Positions 27,143 to 35,919 of a stretch of DNA of 64,000 nucleotides are shown piece after piece. The notes below the pieces were generated by a model. The model made no database searches. It was given only the letters and a program-made list of their open reading frames with translations, and had not been told where the DNA came from. Position numbers and translations under genes: made by a program. This stretch comes from Bacteroidales bacterium. GTDB lineage: Bacteria; Bacteroidota; Bacteroidia; Bacteroidales; UBA932. How positions within the stretch are numbered: the stretch's first letter is position 1; each line of letters begins with the position of its first letter. The DNA lies in assembly GCA_017625535.1 (NCBI GenBank), contig JAGAKR010000023.1, positions 147,157-211,156 of the forward strand, read 5' to 3'.

Positions 27143-29284
27143 ATGAAACTATTTAGATCTTTATTTTTCGTTTGTGCATTGTTCTGCGCTTGTGCCACAA
27201 CAGTTTTGGCAGAGAACAATGACAAAAAGGCCCTTACACAGGAACAGATATTGGGTAAAATGCCAGAGGGTATTGTAAACCCTGTTCCAATGGTTACCGG
27301 ATGGGCAGACAAGAATACAGTTACCCTTGCCCAGAGGGAAGGAAGGGATTACAAGTTCTTCAATTACAACATAAAGACTGGTGTGCAGACCCCTGTAGAG
27401 AACTCTCCAAGAGAGATTGCCCCAGTGCCTGAGCAGATGAAGAAGTTCCAGGGAGAGGCCGTTGCAAAACAGGCAAAGAACCCTCTTCTTTCTCCCGACA
27501 AAACAAAGGTTGCCTTCACCGACAAGGACAATAACCTTTGTGTATGGGATGCAGCTACTTCTGAGGTTAAGAAACTTACTACTGACGGTACAAATGTGAT
27601 TATGAACGGTTATGCATCGTGGGTTTATTATGAGGAGATCCTTGGCCGCGGTTCACGCTACAAGGCTTTCTGGTGGAGCCCGGACAGCAAGACCATTGCA
27701 TTCTACAAGTTTGATGACACCAACATCCCAATGTTCCCTATTTATGATTCACGCGGCAAGCACGGTTTCATTACAGAAACACGTTATCCAAAGGCTGGTG
27801 ACACCAACCCTGAGGTTAAGATTGCTTTTGTGAATGTTGCAGACGGTGCAACTGTATGGGCTGATTTTGACCACAAACTTGACCAATACTTTGGTATTCC
27901 ATTCTGGAATGCAGACGGCGGCCGCTTTATCATTCCTTGGATGCCAAGGGAGCAGAACAACCTTATCCTTTATACTGTAAATCCTGCAGACGGAAGCAAG
28001 GAGCAGATTTACAATGAGAGCCAGAAGACCTGGATTGACTGGATGGAGGATATGCATTTTGTAGAGGACGGCTTCTTTATGGTAAGGGATTTTGATATGT
28101 GGGAGCAGATTTATTTCCAGTCTTTTGACGGCAAGAGGCTTGATAAGATTACCGACGGCAAGAACTGGGGTGTGAGGATTGTGAAGGTTGATATGAAGGA
28201 GGGTTCAATCTACTTTACCGCCCGCAGGGAGGTTTCTACCAGAAATGATGTTTATAAAGTGAGCCTTAAGACCAAGAAGATTGAGAGGCTTTCATTTGGT
28301 GATTACAACTTTACAGGTGTTTCAATTTCTCCAGACAACAAACATTTTGTTGCTCAGTATTCAAACTCTGTTACCCCTACCAGACTGGCAGTTGTATCTA
28401 TCGGGAAGAAACCTGTTGTAAAGGATATTGCAGACAGCAAGGGTGAGAAATTTGATGAGTACAAACTTGCAATTCCTCAGATGCTTTCAATTGAGGTTGA
28501 CGGTTATGTGCTTCCTGCACAGGTAATCTGGCCTTTGGATTTGGATTCTACCAAGAAATATCCTGTTCTTGTAAGTATGTATGGCGGTCCAAATGCAGGT
28601 ACAGTTATGGATACCTGGAAAGGCATTTCTGAGCGCAACCAGTGGTGGGCAAATGAAGGTGTTATACAGATTGCCATTGACCACCGTGCCAGCGGACACT
28701 GCGGCAAGGAGGGTTTGAACTTCCTTCACAGGAACCTTTTGAACATTGAGTTGAAGGACTATATTGAGTGGATCAAATATTTGAGGACTTATCCTTTTGT
28801 AAATGCAGACAAGGTGGGAATCACCGGTTTCTCTTACGGCGGAAGTATGACAACACTTGCCTGTACAGAGGGCAGTGAGTATTTCAAATATGGTATTGCA
28901 GGTGGTGGTGTTTATGATTACCAGTTGTATGATACACATTATACCGAGCGTTATATGGACCGTCCTCAGGACAATCCGGAGGGTTATTCAAATACTGTAC
29001 TTGGCAACAGGATTGCAAACTACAAGGGTGACAAGACAAACTACCTGAAGATTACCCACGGCACTTCTGATGACAATGTTCATATGCAGAACACAATGCA
29101 TCTTATAAATGCAATGCAGGATGCGGGCAAACAGTTTGATCTTATGATGTACCCTGGTGAGTTCCACGGCTACAGAGGCAAAAAATCATTGCACTCAACC
29201 GCCGGCGACTACATCTTCTGGTACACCTACCTCCTTGAAAAAGATGCCCCTAAGATCCTTCTGGACTCAAAACTGCCAAGGTAA
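27143..29284 (+). CDS. Dipeptidyl peptidase IV (S9B)
   Basis: A 713-residue exported serine peptidase with a signal peptide (to about residue 24), an eight-bladed propeller and an alpha/beta-hydrolase domain. The substrate-gripping double-Glu motif WVYYEEILGR is present. The catalytic triad can be placed at Ser564 (GFSYGG), Asp644 (DDNVH) and His675 (FHGY); the spacing matches DPP IV. It releases X-Pro dipeptides in the periplasm and helps use dietary or host protein. The ATG at 27143 is chosen for its signal peptide. It follows the helicase gene after 48 bp. Confidence 0.93.
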   Translation: MKLFRSLFFVCALFCACATTVLAENNDKKALTQEQILGKMPEGIVNPVPMVTGWADKNTVTLAQREGRDYKFFNYNIKTGVQTPVENSPREIAPVPEQMKKFQGEAVAKQAKNPLLSPDKTKVAFTDKDNNLCVWDAATSEVKKLTTDGTNVIMNGYASWVYYEEILGRGSRYKAFWWSPDSKTIAFYKFDDTNIPMFPIYDSRGKHGFITETRYPKAGDTNPEVKIAFVNVADGATVWADFDHKLDQYFGIPFWNADGGRFIIPWMPREQNNLILYTVNPADGSKEQIYNESQKTWIDWMEDMHFVEDGFFMVRDFDMWEQIYFQSFDGKRLDKITDGKNWGVRIVKVDMKEGSIYFTARREVSTRNDVYKVSLKTKKIERLSFGDYNFTGVSISPDNKHFVAQYSNSVTPTRLAVVSIGKKPVVKDIADSKGEKFDEYKLAIPQMLSIEVDGYVLPAQVIWPLDLDSTKKYPVLVSMYGGPNAGTVMDTWKGISERNQWWANEGVIQIAIDHRASGHCGKEGLNFLHRNLLNIELKDYIEWIKYLRTYPFVNADKVGITGFSYGGSMTTLACTEGSEYFKYGIAGGGVYDYQLYDTHYTERYMDRPQDNPEGYSNTVLGNRIANYKGDKTNYLKITHGTSDDNVHMQNTMHLINAMQDAGKQFDLMMYPGEFHGYRGKKSLHSTAGDYIFWYTYLLEKDAPKILLDSKLPR

Positions 29285-29313
29285 GGTTCATTTTACCTGA
29301 ACATATCAGATCC

Positions 29314-29500
29314 GGTGTCAGATACTTCCCATTTTGACACCGGATTCTTGTTTTCAGCCAGTCCGGTGCAGTTTTAACCCCATTATTGCACAAAATTTCA
29401 TTTCTGCTGCATTTTTGTGCAGAAAATGCAATGATTCTACACAAAACTTTCATTATGTCACAATATTGTGCTGATAACAGCACATTTCTGCACAATAATA
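29314..29500. repeat. Degenerate 51-bp hairpin-repeat array, four units, beginning with a DPP IV terminator
   Basis: GGTGTC at 29314, GGTGCA at 29365, TGTGCA at 29416 and TGTGCT at 29467 are each 51 bp apart, although later units have lost part of the GGTGC arm. The first unit forms a stem TCCGGTGTCA/TGACACCGGA followed by a T-rich tract and can serve as the terminator of DPP IV. A closely similar hairpin occurs after clpB at about 48092. The array is an older-looking member of the family. Confidence 0.8.
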
Positions 29501-29588
29501 TCCTCTGCAGCACCTTACTGCAACAGCAAAGGTCCCCAAAATGGCCTGAGGTACGGCTGGCAATTTTGTGCCCTATTCTGTTGCAGTC

Positions 29589-29810
29589 AGGTGCTTCATT
29601 ATATATGAAAACATGCGTCTGCGCGAATGGCGGATAAGGCGATAAGTGAAGTTGAAAAATTCATCGTCTTGTGACGGCACTTGTTTGACGACGTTAGACA
29701 TTCGTAGAATGGCTAAAAGGAGGAGTTTGCCGTCAAGATGAATTTTTCAACTGAGCAGCCTTATCCGGGTTGAGCGAAGGCGCTTTGTTTTCAGGAGTAA
29801 TGAAGCACCT
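29589..29810. mobile_element. 222-bp imperfect inverted repeat: MITE-like element or structured RNA
   Basis: The ends AGGTGCTTCATTA and TAATGAAGCACCT are exact reverse complements. Inside, further blocks pair in order: GAAAACA/TGTTTTC, GGATAAGGC/GCCTTATCC, GTTGAAAAATTCATC/GATGAATTTTTCAAC and TGACGGCA/TGCCGTCA. The apical loop of about 48 nt contains AAGGAGGAG. Arms are about 85 bp each. There is no ORF and no obvious target duplication. Ends beginning GGTGC recall the 51-bp family. A transposon derivative and a folded non-coding RNA are both possible. Confidence 0.65.
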
Positions 29811-29822
29811 GGATTCAAACAT

Positions 29823-29856
29823 AAAAAAGTCCCCTGCAGAAACTCCTGCAGAGGAC
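29823..29856 (-). terminator. Intrinsic terminator of the acyl-CoA synthetase gene
   Basis: On the minus strand GTCCTCTGCAG, loop GAGTTT, CTGCAGGGGAC, then TTTTTT. It lies 24 bp past the stop codon. Confidence 0.92.
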
Positions 29857-29879
29857 ATATTGTATAGAATAATTGAACC

Positions 29880-31514
29880 TTAAATGTACAGGAAGCGTTT
29901 GATGCTCATTTTTGGGGTTTTTTCAAATGGCTCGTCAACGGCCTCTATTGCAGAGAGTTTGCTGTAGGAAGGCATTTGGGCATTTACTTGTTTCATCAGT
30001 TCTTTGCCGTATTCTGCAGCTTCAAGGTTGTTTTCTGCAAGTTTTTCCGCATCAAAGTAGACAAGTCCCACAAGGGCAGCACCGCGGGAAATCACTATTG
30101 ATTCCAGTACGTATGGGAGGTTGTTCAGTACAGCCTCTATCTCCTCCGGGTATATGTTCTGTCCGTTAGGGGAGAGGATCATGTTTTTGCTGCGTCCCTT
30201 AATGTATATGTTCCCCTCTTTGTCCAACAGCCCAAGGTCGCCGGTGTTCATCCAGCCGTCTTTTGTAAAGGCAGCCCTGGTGGCGTCTTCGTTCTTGTAG
30301 TATCCGCTCATAATGTTGGTACCTTTGGCCTGTATTTCACCAACCACATTGTAAGGGTCTTCCGAGTCAATTCTAACCTGTACAAAGTCTATGGCTTTGC
30401 CACAAGATTTTGGGGCAAATTTGTCCCAGTCTTCGTATGCCATAAGTGGAGCGGCCTCGGTCATTCCGTAACCTACGGTGTATGGGATGCCAATTTTCTT
30501 GAACCATTTCTCTATATCCGGATTCAAGGCAGCACCACCCATCACTATCTCCCTTATGTTTCCACCGAATGCTCCCATAAGTGTGTTCCTTATCTTTTTG
30601 AACAGCAGTTGGTTTACACCTGGGATAGATGTGAGCACCTTCATTACCGGTTTGTTCAATACCGGCTGCAGTTTGTTCTTGAAGATCTTCTCCATTACCA
30701 GCGGAACTGTAATGAGCAGGTATGGCTTTATCTCTGCCAATGCACCCATAAGAATTGCAGGGGTAGGCATCCTTCCAATGTAATAGATGGAAGAACCGCC
30801 GCACAACGGGTATATCAATTCAAACATAAGTCCGTACATATGGGCCATAGGGAGCATTGATACAATCTTGTCGTTAGAGTTGGATGGTATCCTGTTCTGG
30901 CCGAACTCCACATTTGCACTTATGCATTCGTAGCGGAGCATAACACCTTTTGGCATACAGGTTGTTCCGGAGGTGTAGTTGATGATGGCCAGTTCCTTGT
31001 CGTTGTTGCAAGGGTAAGATACATTCTCTTTTGAGAATCCTGATGGATATGTTTCTGCAAATGTTGCATCCATTTTGCTGTACATATCTTTAATTTCCTC
31101 TGTGGCTCCATAAAGCAGTGCAAAATCCACGGTGGATATTACTGCTTTCAACTGTGGCATCTCCTTTATGTCAAGTTTTGGCCAGATGTCGTTGTCGGTG
31201 AAGAGGATTGTGCTCTCCGAGTGGTTTACAAGGGATTTTATGCTGTCGGGATGAAAATCTGCAAGTATTGGGACCACTACGGCCTCATATGTGTTTGCTG
31301 CCAGGAATGACATTCCCCAGCGGGCTGTATTTTTTGCACATAGGGCAATTTTCTCTTGCTTCTCTATTCCTGCATTTTTGAAGAAGATGTGGAGCTTCTC
31401 TATCTGGGTTGCAACCTGGCCGAAGGTGAATGTTTCTCCCCCATAATTGCCCAGTGCAGGATTTTCCCAATTGGCCTGCATTGACTCTTCAAGCCTCTTA
31501 AGGTAGTGTTTCAT
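29880..31514 (-). CDS. Long-chain acyl-CoA synthetase (AMP-binding)
   Basis: A 544-residue adenylate-forming enzyme. The P-loop-like motif reads INYTSGTTCMPKG near residues 177-190; Cys replaces the usual Gly after SGTT. The ATP site has VGYGMTEAAPLM, the NTGDLG hinge motif, and the C-terminal GRSKNMI and KTPKMSIKRF, with the catalytic Lys. It activates fatty acids to acyl-CoA via acyl-AMP for membrane lipid synthesis or degradation. There is a terminator immediately downstream. TACATTTG on the minus strand (31569-31576) may be its -7 box. Confidence 0.88.
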   Translation of the reverse strand: MKHYLKRLEESMQANWENPALGNYGGETFTFGQVATQIEKLHIFFKNAGIEKQEKIALCAKNTARWGMSFLAANTYEAVVVPILADFHPDSIKSLVNHSESTILFTDNDIWPKLDIKEMPQLKAVISTVDFALLYGATEEIKDMYSKMDATFAETYPSGFSKENVSYPCNNDKELAIINYTSGTTCMPKGVMLRYECISANVEFGQNRIPSNSNDKIVSMLPMAHMYGLMFELIYPLCGGSSIYYIGRMPTPAILMGALAEIKPYLLITVPLVMEKIFKNKLQPVLNKPVMKVLTSIPGVNQLLFKKIRNTLMGAFGGNIREIVMGGAALNPDIEKWFKKIGIPYTVGYGMTEAAPLMAYEDWDKFAPKSCGKAIDFVQVRIDSEDPYNVVGEIQAKGTNIMSGYYKNEDATRAAFTKDGWMNTGDLGLLDKEGNIYIKGRSKNMILSPNGQNIYPEEIEAVLNNLPYVLESIVISRGAALVGLVYFDAEKLAENNLEAAEYGKELMKQVNAQMPSYSKLSAIEAVDEPFEKTPKMSIKRFLYI

Positions 31515-31578
31515 TGAATAGTTTGTTTTTCAGTAGGTTAGGTTGGTTGTAGCATATGCTGCAAAGTACAAATGTATG

Positions 31579-32805
31579 TTAAATTTCCGAAACTTGAAAA
31601 TGTGATGTAACTGCCAGAACCTTTGCACCGTTGCAGAGTGTTACAGCAAAGATGTGCCTGTTGCCTCCGTCCTTTATTCCCGACAATTTTTTGAGGGCAT
31701 TTGTATCCATTGGAAAATTGCGGGCGGTGAGGTCTGCCTTTGGGTGCTTTGATGCCACCTCTTTCAGGCTCTTTTTATTGAACGGCACAACCTCTTCTAC
31801 CTTGAATATCTTTCCCGGAAAATCTTCAATTATTTCATCAGATGTATACAAATGTGTGCTTGGAGCCAGTTTCCTGCAGCCGTACCTTTGCGAAATGAGT
31901 TTGTATGCCCCACCCTTGAGTATGGCCTTGCCCGGCTCATAAAGGTATTTCCCCAATTCTGTGGCATAAGTGGCTTCTGCTGCCTCCTCTTCCCCCGGCC
32001 TGAACCTGAACTCATTTTTTAATCCATTGGTATCCAGAGAAATGGAAATAATGTCAACGTCATTATTAACTGCTTCACGGTCCAGAAGGAAGAGAAGTTC
32101 TTTGCATTCATTGGCAACTGCCACAACGTAAACGGCTGTGGTGTGGGGAAGGTGGCGGAGATTGAGTTTTATGTCGGTCATAGGGGAGACCTTTACCAGA
32201 ATGTGGCGGCTTACAGCAAACAATCTTTTCTGAAGTTCTATTACGTTTGGTTCGTAATCCTGCAGCAGTATGGCTTTTCCACCGGATGCGGTGCGGCGGG
32301 CAGGGTCTATGTATATGAGTGAGATACCTTTTCCCTCCAGTTCCCTGAGTGCGGCACAGTCATCATCTGTAATGTCCCTGTTGGAAACCTCTATATTCCC
32401 GGCACCCAACTGCCTGAAGTTGTACTCCGTAGCTGCGCATAACTCTGCATTCCTCTCAAAATAGTAATGTTTTGAGGCAATCCTGGAAATGAAGAAGGAA
32501 TCAATGCCCATTCCACCGGTGAGGTCGGCAGTAATGAGTGTGGAGTTCAGGAGCCCTGAAATTATTTTCTGCTTGAAAAGGGCAGTGGCCTGGGAACTTC
32601 CCTGCTCTACAGATACTGCAAATGGGTAAGCCAGCGATGGGTTTGAGTACCACAGAGGGGCCTTTATCTTCATCTTCTCCCTGGCCTGTATGCATTTGCA
32701 GCATAAAGGAAGGTTTATCCCTTGAGGAGCCTTTCCAAGGAGCAGGCGGGTTACATCCGCACCCTCGTTTGCCACAATAAAATCTATATCTGCAGGTTTG
32801 AGCAT
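31579..32805 (-). CDS. PG_1098-type THUMP-like SAM-dependent methyltransferase
   Basis: A 408-residue class I methyltransferase. The SAM-binding motif ADLTGGMGIDSF lies near residue 95, followed by YFERN and YIDPARRTASGGK, where DPARR takes the place of the DPPY-like catalytic motif. The C-terminal part (from about 330) is the THUMP-like domain seen in the Porphyromonas PG_1098 group. The substrate is presumably RNA, but this is not established. It lies 1 bp after the MATE gene in the same direction. Confidence 0.8.
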   Translation of the reverse strand: MLKPADIDFIVANEGADVTRLLLGKAPQGINLPLCCKCIQAREKMKIKAPLWYSNPSLAYPFAVSVEQGSSQATALFKQKIISGLLNSTLITADLTGGMGIDSFFISRIASKHYYFERNAELCAATEYNFRQLGAGNIEVSNRDITDDDCAALRELEGKGISLIYIDPARRTASGGKAILLQDYEPNVIELQKRLFAVSRHILVKVSPMTDIKLNLRHLPHTTAVYVVAVANECKELLFLLDREAVNNDVDIISISLDTNGLKNEFRFRPGEEEAAEATYATELGKYLYEPGKAILKGGAYKLISQRYGCRKLAPSTHLYTSDEIIEDFPGKIFKVEEVVPFNKKSLKEVASKHPKADLTARNFPMDTNALKKLSGIKDGGNRHIFAVTLCNGAKVLAVTSHFQVSEI

Positions 32806-32806
32806 A

Positions 32807-34174
32807 TCAAATTATTACGCTTTGCCCCCCTTCATTGGAGGTGAAGTTTTTGGTAAGTTTGTGGAATCTGAGCAGGAAGAGTCCCGAAGCAATCATCAGC
32901 CCGGCCAGAAGTCCGAACCATACCCCGATAGGTCCCAGCCCCATCACTGAGCCTGCAACATATCCCAGAGGAATGCAAAGGCAGTAGTATGAGAAAAATG
33001 AGAGTATCAGAGGCCATTTTACATCAGCCAGCGCCCTTAGGGCAGCCAGTGCAGAGAGCTGTGTGGCATCGAACAACTGGAATGCCGAAGCCACATATAG
33101 GAGGTTACCGGCAATATGCGCCACTTTTGGGTCTGATGTGAAAATGTACGGTATAATATCATTGAACACAATGAATGTGATTCCTGCCAGCGCCATAAGG
33201 GCAATGCTTATATGTGTTGCAGCAAAACCTGCCTTGCGGGCATCGGCATACCTCTTTTCACCGTATTGGTGGGAAACCCTTATGGTTGCAGCCACTCCCA
33301 CACCCTGTGCCACCATAAATGAGAATGTGATTATGGTATTTGCTGCCTGGTGGGCTGCCATTGCCTCTTTGCCGAACCACCCCACCATAATTCCTGCAAG
33401 GCTGAAAGCAGTTACCTCCACAAGCCCCTGGAACCCTATCGGGAAGGAGGTCTTTGCCAAAACCTTTATCTTTCCAATTCCCAGGGAGGAAGGCCTTATG
33501 TCCGGCAGGTATCTTTTATATATTTTTCCCGACAGCAATATCACTATTCCAATGAGCATCATTGCAACCCTGCTGATGAAAGTTGCCACAGCGGCACCTG
33601 CCACCCCCATTGCCTCAAAGCCAAGATGGCCGTAAATGAGCACCCAGTTGAGGAAAATGTTGAGGATATTGCAGATAATGGTGATGAACATTGTATAACT
33701 GGTGTTTCCCACCCCCTCTGTAAGGGCCCTTATAACGTAGAACATTATGCAGGGGGCCATAGACCATACCATTATGCGGTAATACTCCTTGGCATATCCG
33801 AGTATCTGCGGGTCCTGACCCATATGGTCCATAAGAGGCATTATGCCGAACATCAGGGCCATTACCAGACCGCATATCATTGCATCAAGGGCAATGCCGT
33901 TGGCAAAGAATTCAGCCACCTTTTTGTGCTCACCCTTTCCGTAACTCTGCCCTATGTGAGGAATCATTCCCTGGGTGAAGCAGGTACAGAAAACGAACCC
34001 TACAGTAAACACCATATTTGCAAACCCCACACCTGCAAACTGGCTGGTTCCCAGGTGCCCAACCATAATGTTGTCTGCAAACTGCACAATCATCTGGCCT
34101 GCCTGGGTAATCATTACCGGAAAGGCCAATGAAAGGTTGCGTTTGTAAAATGGTATGTAACTTTTGAGATTCAT
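32807..34174 (-). CDS. MATE-family multidrug/Na+ efflux transporter
   Basis: A 455-residue inner-membrane protein with 12 hydrophobic segments and two MATE domains. It starts with FYKRNLSLAFPVMITQAGQMIVQFADNIMVGHLGT (shown in part), the typical first helix, and the matching FPIGFQGLVEVTAFSLAGIMVG begins the second half. It would exchange drugs or metabolites for Na+ or H+. The ATG at 34174 is used in place of an upstream TTG. The 1-bp gap to the methyltransferase gene indicates an operon. Confidence 0.92.
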   Translation of the reverse strand: MNLKSYIPFYKRNLSLAFPVMITQAGQMIVQFADNIMVGHLGTSQFAGVGFANMVFTVGFVFCTCFTQGMIPHIGQSYGKGEHKKVAEFFANGIALDAMICGLVMALMFGIMPLMDHMGQDPQILGYAKEYYRIMVWSMAPCIMFYVIRALTEGVGNTSYTMFITIICNILNIFLNWVLIYGHLGFEAMGVAGAAVATFISRVAMMLIGIVILLSGKIYKRYLPDIRPSSLGIGKIKVLAKTSFPIGFQGLVEVTAFSLAGIMVGWFGKEAMAAHQAANTIITFSFMVAQGVGVAATIRVSHQYGEKRYADARKAGFAATHISIALMALAGITFIVFNDIIPYIFTSDPKVAHIAGNLLYVASAFQLFDATQLSALAALRALADVKWPLILSFFSYYCLCIPLGYVAGSVMGLGPIGVWFGLLAGLMIASGLFLLRFHKLTKNFTSNEGGQSVII

Positions 34175-34253
34175 CAACTATCTCTTTTTTGGGGGTTGCA
34201 AAGGTAGGTAAATTTTGCTAAATTCGCACTCATTAAAACTAATGCGTAATTTT

Positions 34254-35912
34254 ATGGAAAAGAACTATTTGGAAGTTGCCCAGCAGTGGTTGGGCGCTGA
34301 TTATGACGAGCAGACCCGCAAAGAGGTAAAAGACTTGATGGACAACAATCCTAAGGAACTTGAGGAGAGTTTCTACAGGATGCTTGAGTTCGGTACCGGC
34401 GGTTTGCGCGGAATTATGGGCGTAGGTACAAATAGAATGAACAAATATACAGTTGGAATGGCTACACAGGGTGTTGCCAATTACCTGAAACAGTGCTATA
34501 AAGATCTTCCTCAGATTTCTGTGGCAGTTTCTTTTGACAGCCGCAACAACAGCGCAGAGTTTGCAAAAATAACTGCAAACGTATTTGCTGCAAACGGCAT
34601 AAAAGTATACTTGTTTGATTCTTTGCGTCCTGTTCCTGAGCTCAGCTACACCATCCGCCACCTCAAATGCCAGAGCGGTGTAATGGTTACAGCCTCGCAC
34701 AACCCTAAAGAGTACAACGGCTATAAGGCTTACTGGGAAGATGGTGCACAGGTAACTTCTCCACATGATACAAACATTATTGATGAGGTAAGGAAAATAA
34801 CATCTCCTGCTCAGGTTAAGTTCACCGGTGGTGAGGAGAATATCCAGATGATTGGTGCAGATGTTGATGAGGCATACCTGAACGATGTATGTTCACTTCT
34901 CCTTTCACCTGAGGCTGTTGCAAAACACGCAGACATGAAGATGGTTTATACCCCTCTCCACGGAACAGGAATCACCCTTGTACCTAAAATCTTCAAGAGA
35001 ATGGGCTTCACAAACCTTTCACTTGTAGAGGCACAGGTAGAGAGCAACGGCAATTTCCCTACTGTAAAATCACCTAACCCAGAGGAGAATTCTGCACTTG
35101 AGATGGCAGTTGCCCTTGCTGAGGAGAAAGGTGCAGACCTTGTAATGGCTACAGACCCTGATGCAGACCGCGTAGGTATTGCAATAAGGGATAATGAGGG
35201 CAAAATTACCCTTTTGAATGGTAACCAGACCGCTTCGCTCCTTACTTACTATCTCCTCAAGAGATGGCAGGAACTTGGCAAACTGAATGAGAACACATAC
35301 ATTGTAAAGACCATTGTAACTACAGAACTTATGGCTGCTATGGCCAAGAAATATGGCATCAAATGCTACAATGTGCTTACAGGTTTCAAACATATTGCCA
35401 CAATTGTACGCAACAATGAGGGCAAGGCTACATTCATTGGCGGCGGTGAGGAGAGCTACGGCTACAATGTAGGTGAGTTTGTAAGGGACAAGGATGCAGT
35501 TATCACTTGTGCAATGGTTGCCGAGTGTGCAGCATGGTGTGCTGAGCAGGGCAAGACATTGTACCAGCTGCTTCAGGACATCTACGCCGAGTACGGAATG
35601 TACAAAGAGTCACTCCTTTCAGTTACCAAGAAAGGCAAGGCAGGCTTGGAGGAGATACAGGCAATGATGACAAACTACAGGTCTAACCCTCCAAAACAGT
35701 TGGCAGGTTCAGAGGTTGTGAAGATCATTGACTACAACAAACCAGAGGAGACAGGACTTCCTAAATCAAACGTGCTCCAGTTCTATACAGCAGACGGCGC
35801 AGTGGTTTCTGTCCGTCCAAGCGGTACAGAGCCTAAAATCAAATTCTATTTTGGTGTAACAGGCGCAGACTGTGATGCCAAGATAGCAGCACTAAGAAAA
35901 GAGTTTGAGTAA
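34254..35912 (+). CDS. Phosphoglucomutase/phosphomannomutase
   Basis: A 552-residue alpha-D-phosphohexomutase with all four family motifs. These are the phosphoserine loop VTASHNPKEYNGYK (near residue 145), the Mg2+ loop DPDADRVG (near 303), the sugar-binding loop GGGEESYGY and the phosphate-binding RPSGTEPK near the C-terminus. The length and N-terminal LEFGTGGLRGIMG match the PGM2-like type. It interconverts hexose-1- and hexose-6-phosphates. Two in-frame ATGs lie upstream or at 34242 and 34254; the latter fits family N-termini best. Confidence 0.92.
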   Translation: MEKNYLEVAQQWLGADYDEQTRKEVKDLMDNNPKELEESFYRMLEFGTGGLRGIMGVGTNRMNKYTVGMATQGVANYLKQCYKDLPQISVAVSFDSRNNSAEFAKITANVFAANGIKVYLFDSLRPVPELSYTIRHLKCQSGVMVTASHNPKEYNGYKAYWEDGAQVTSPHDTNIIDEVRKITSPAQVKFTGGEENIQMIGADVDEAYLNDVCSLLLSPEAVAKHADMKMVYTPLHGTGITLVPKIFKRMGFTNLSLVEAQVESNGNFPTVKSPNPEENSALEMAVALAEEKGADLVMATDPDADRVGIAIRDNEGKITLLNGNQTASLLTYYLLKRWQELGKLNENTYIVKTIVTTELMAAMAKKYGIKCYNVLTGFKHIATIVRNNEGKATFIGGGEESYGYNVGEFVRDKDAVITCAMVAECAAWCAEQGKTLYQLLQDIYAEYGMYKESLLSVTKKGKAGLEEIQAMMTNYRSNPPKQLAGSEVVKIIDYNKPEETGLPKSNVLQFYTADGAVVSVRPSGTEPKIKFYFGVTGADCDAKIAALRKEFE

Positions 35913-35919
35913 CAGGAAT

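Noticed and set aside
33350-34132. 260-codon open frame opposite the MATE gene
   Set aside because: Antisense shadow; His/Tyr-rich composition, no domain.
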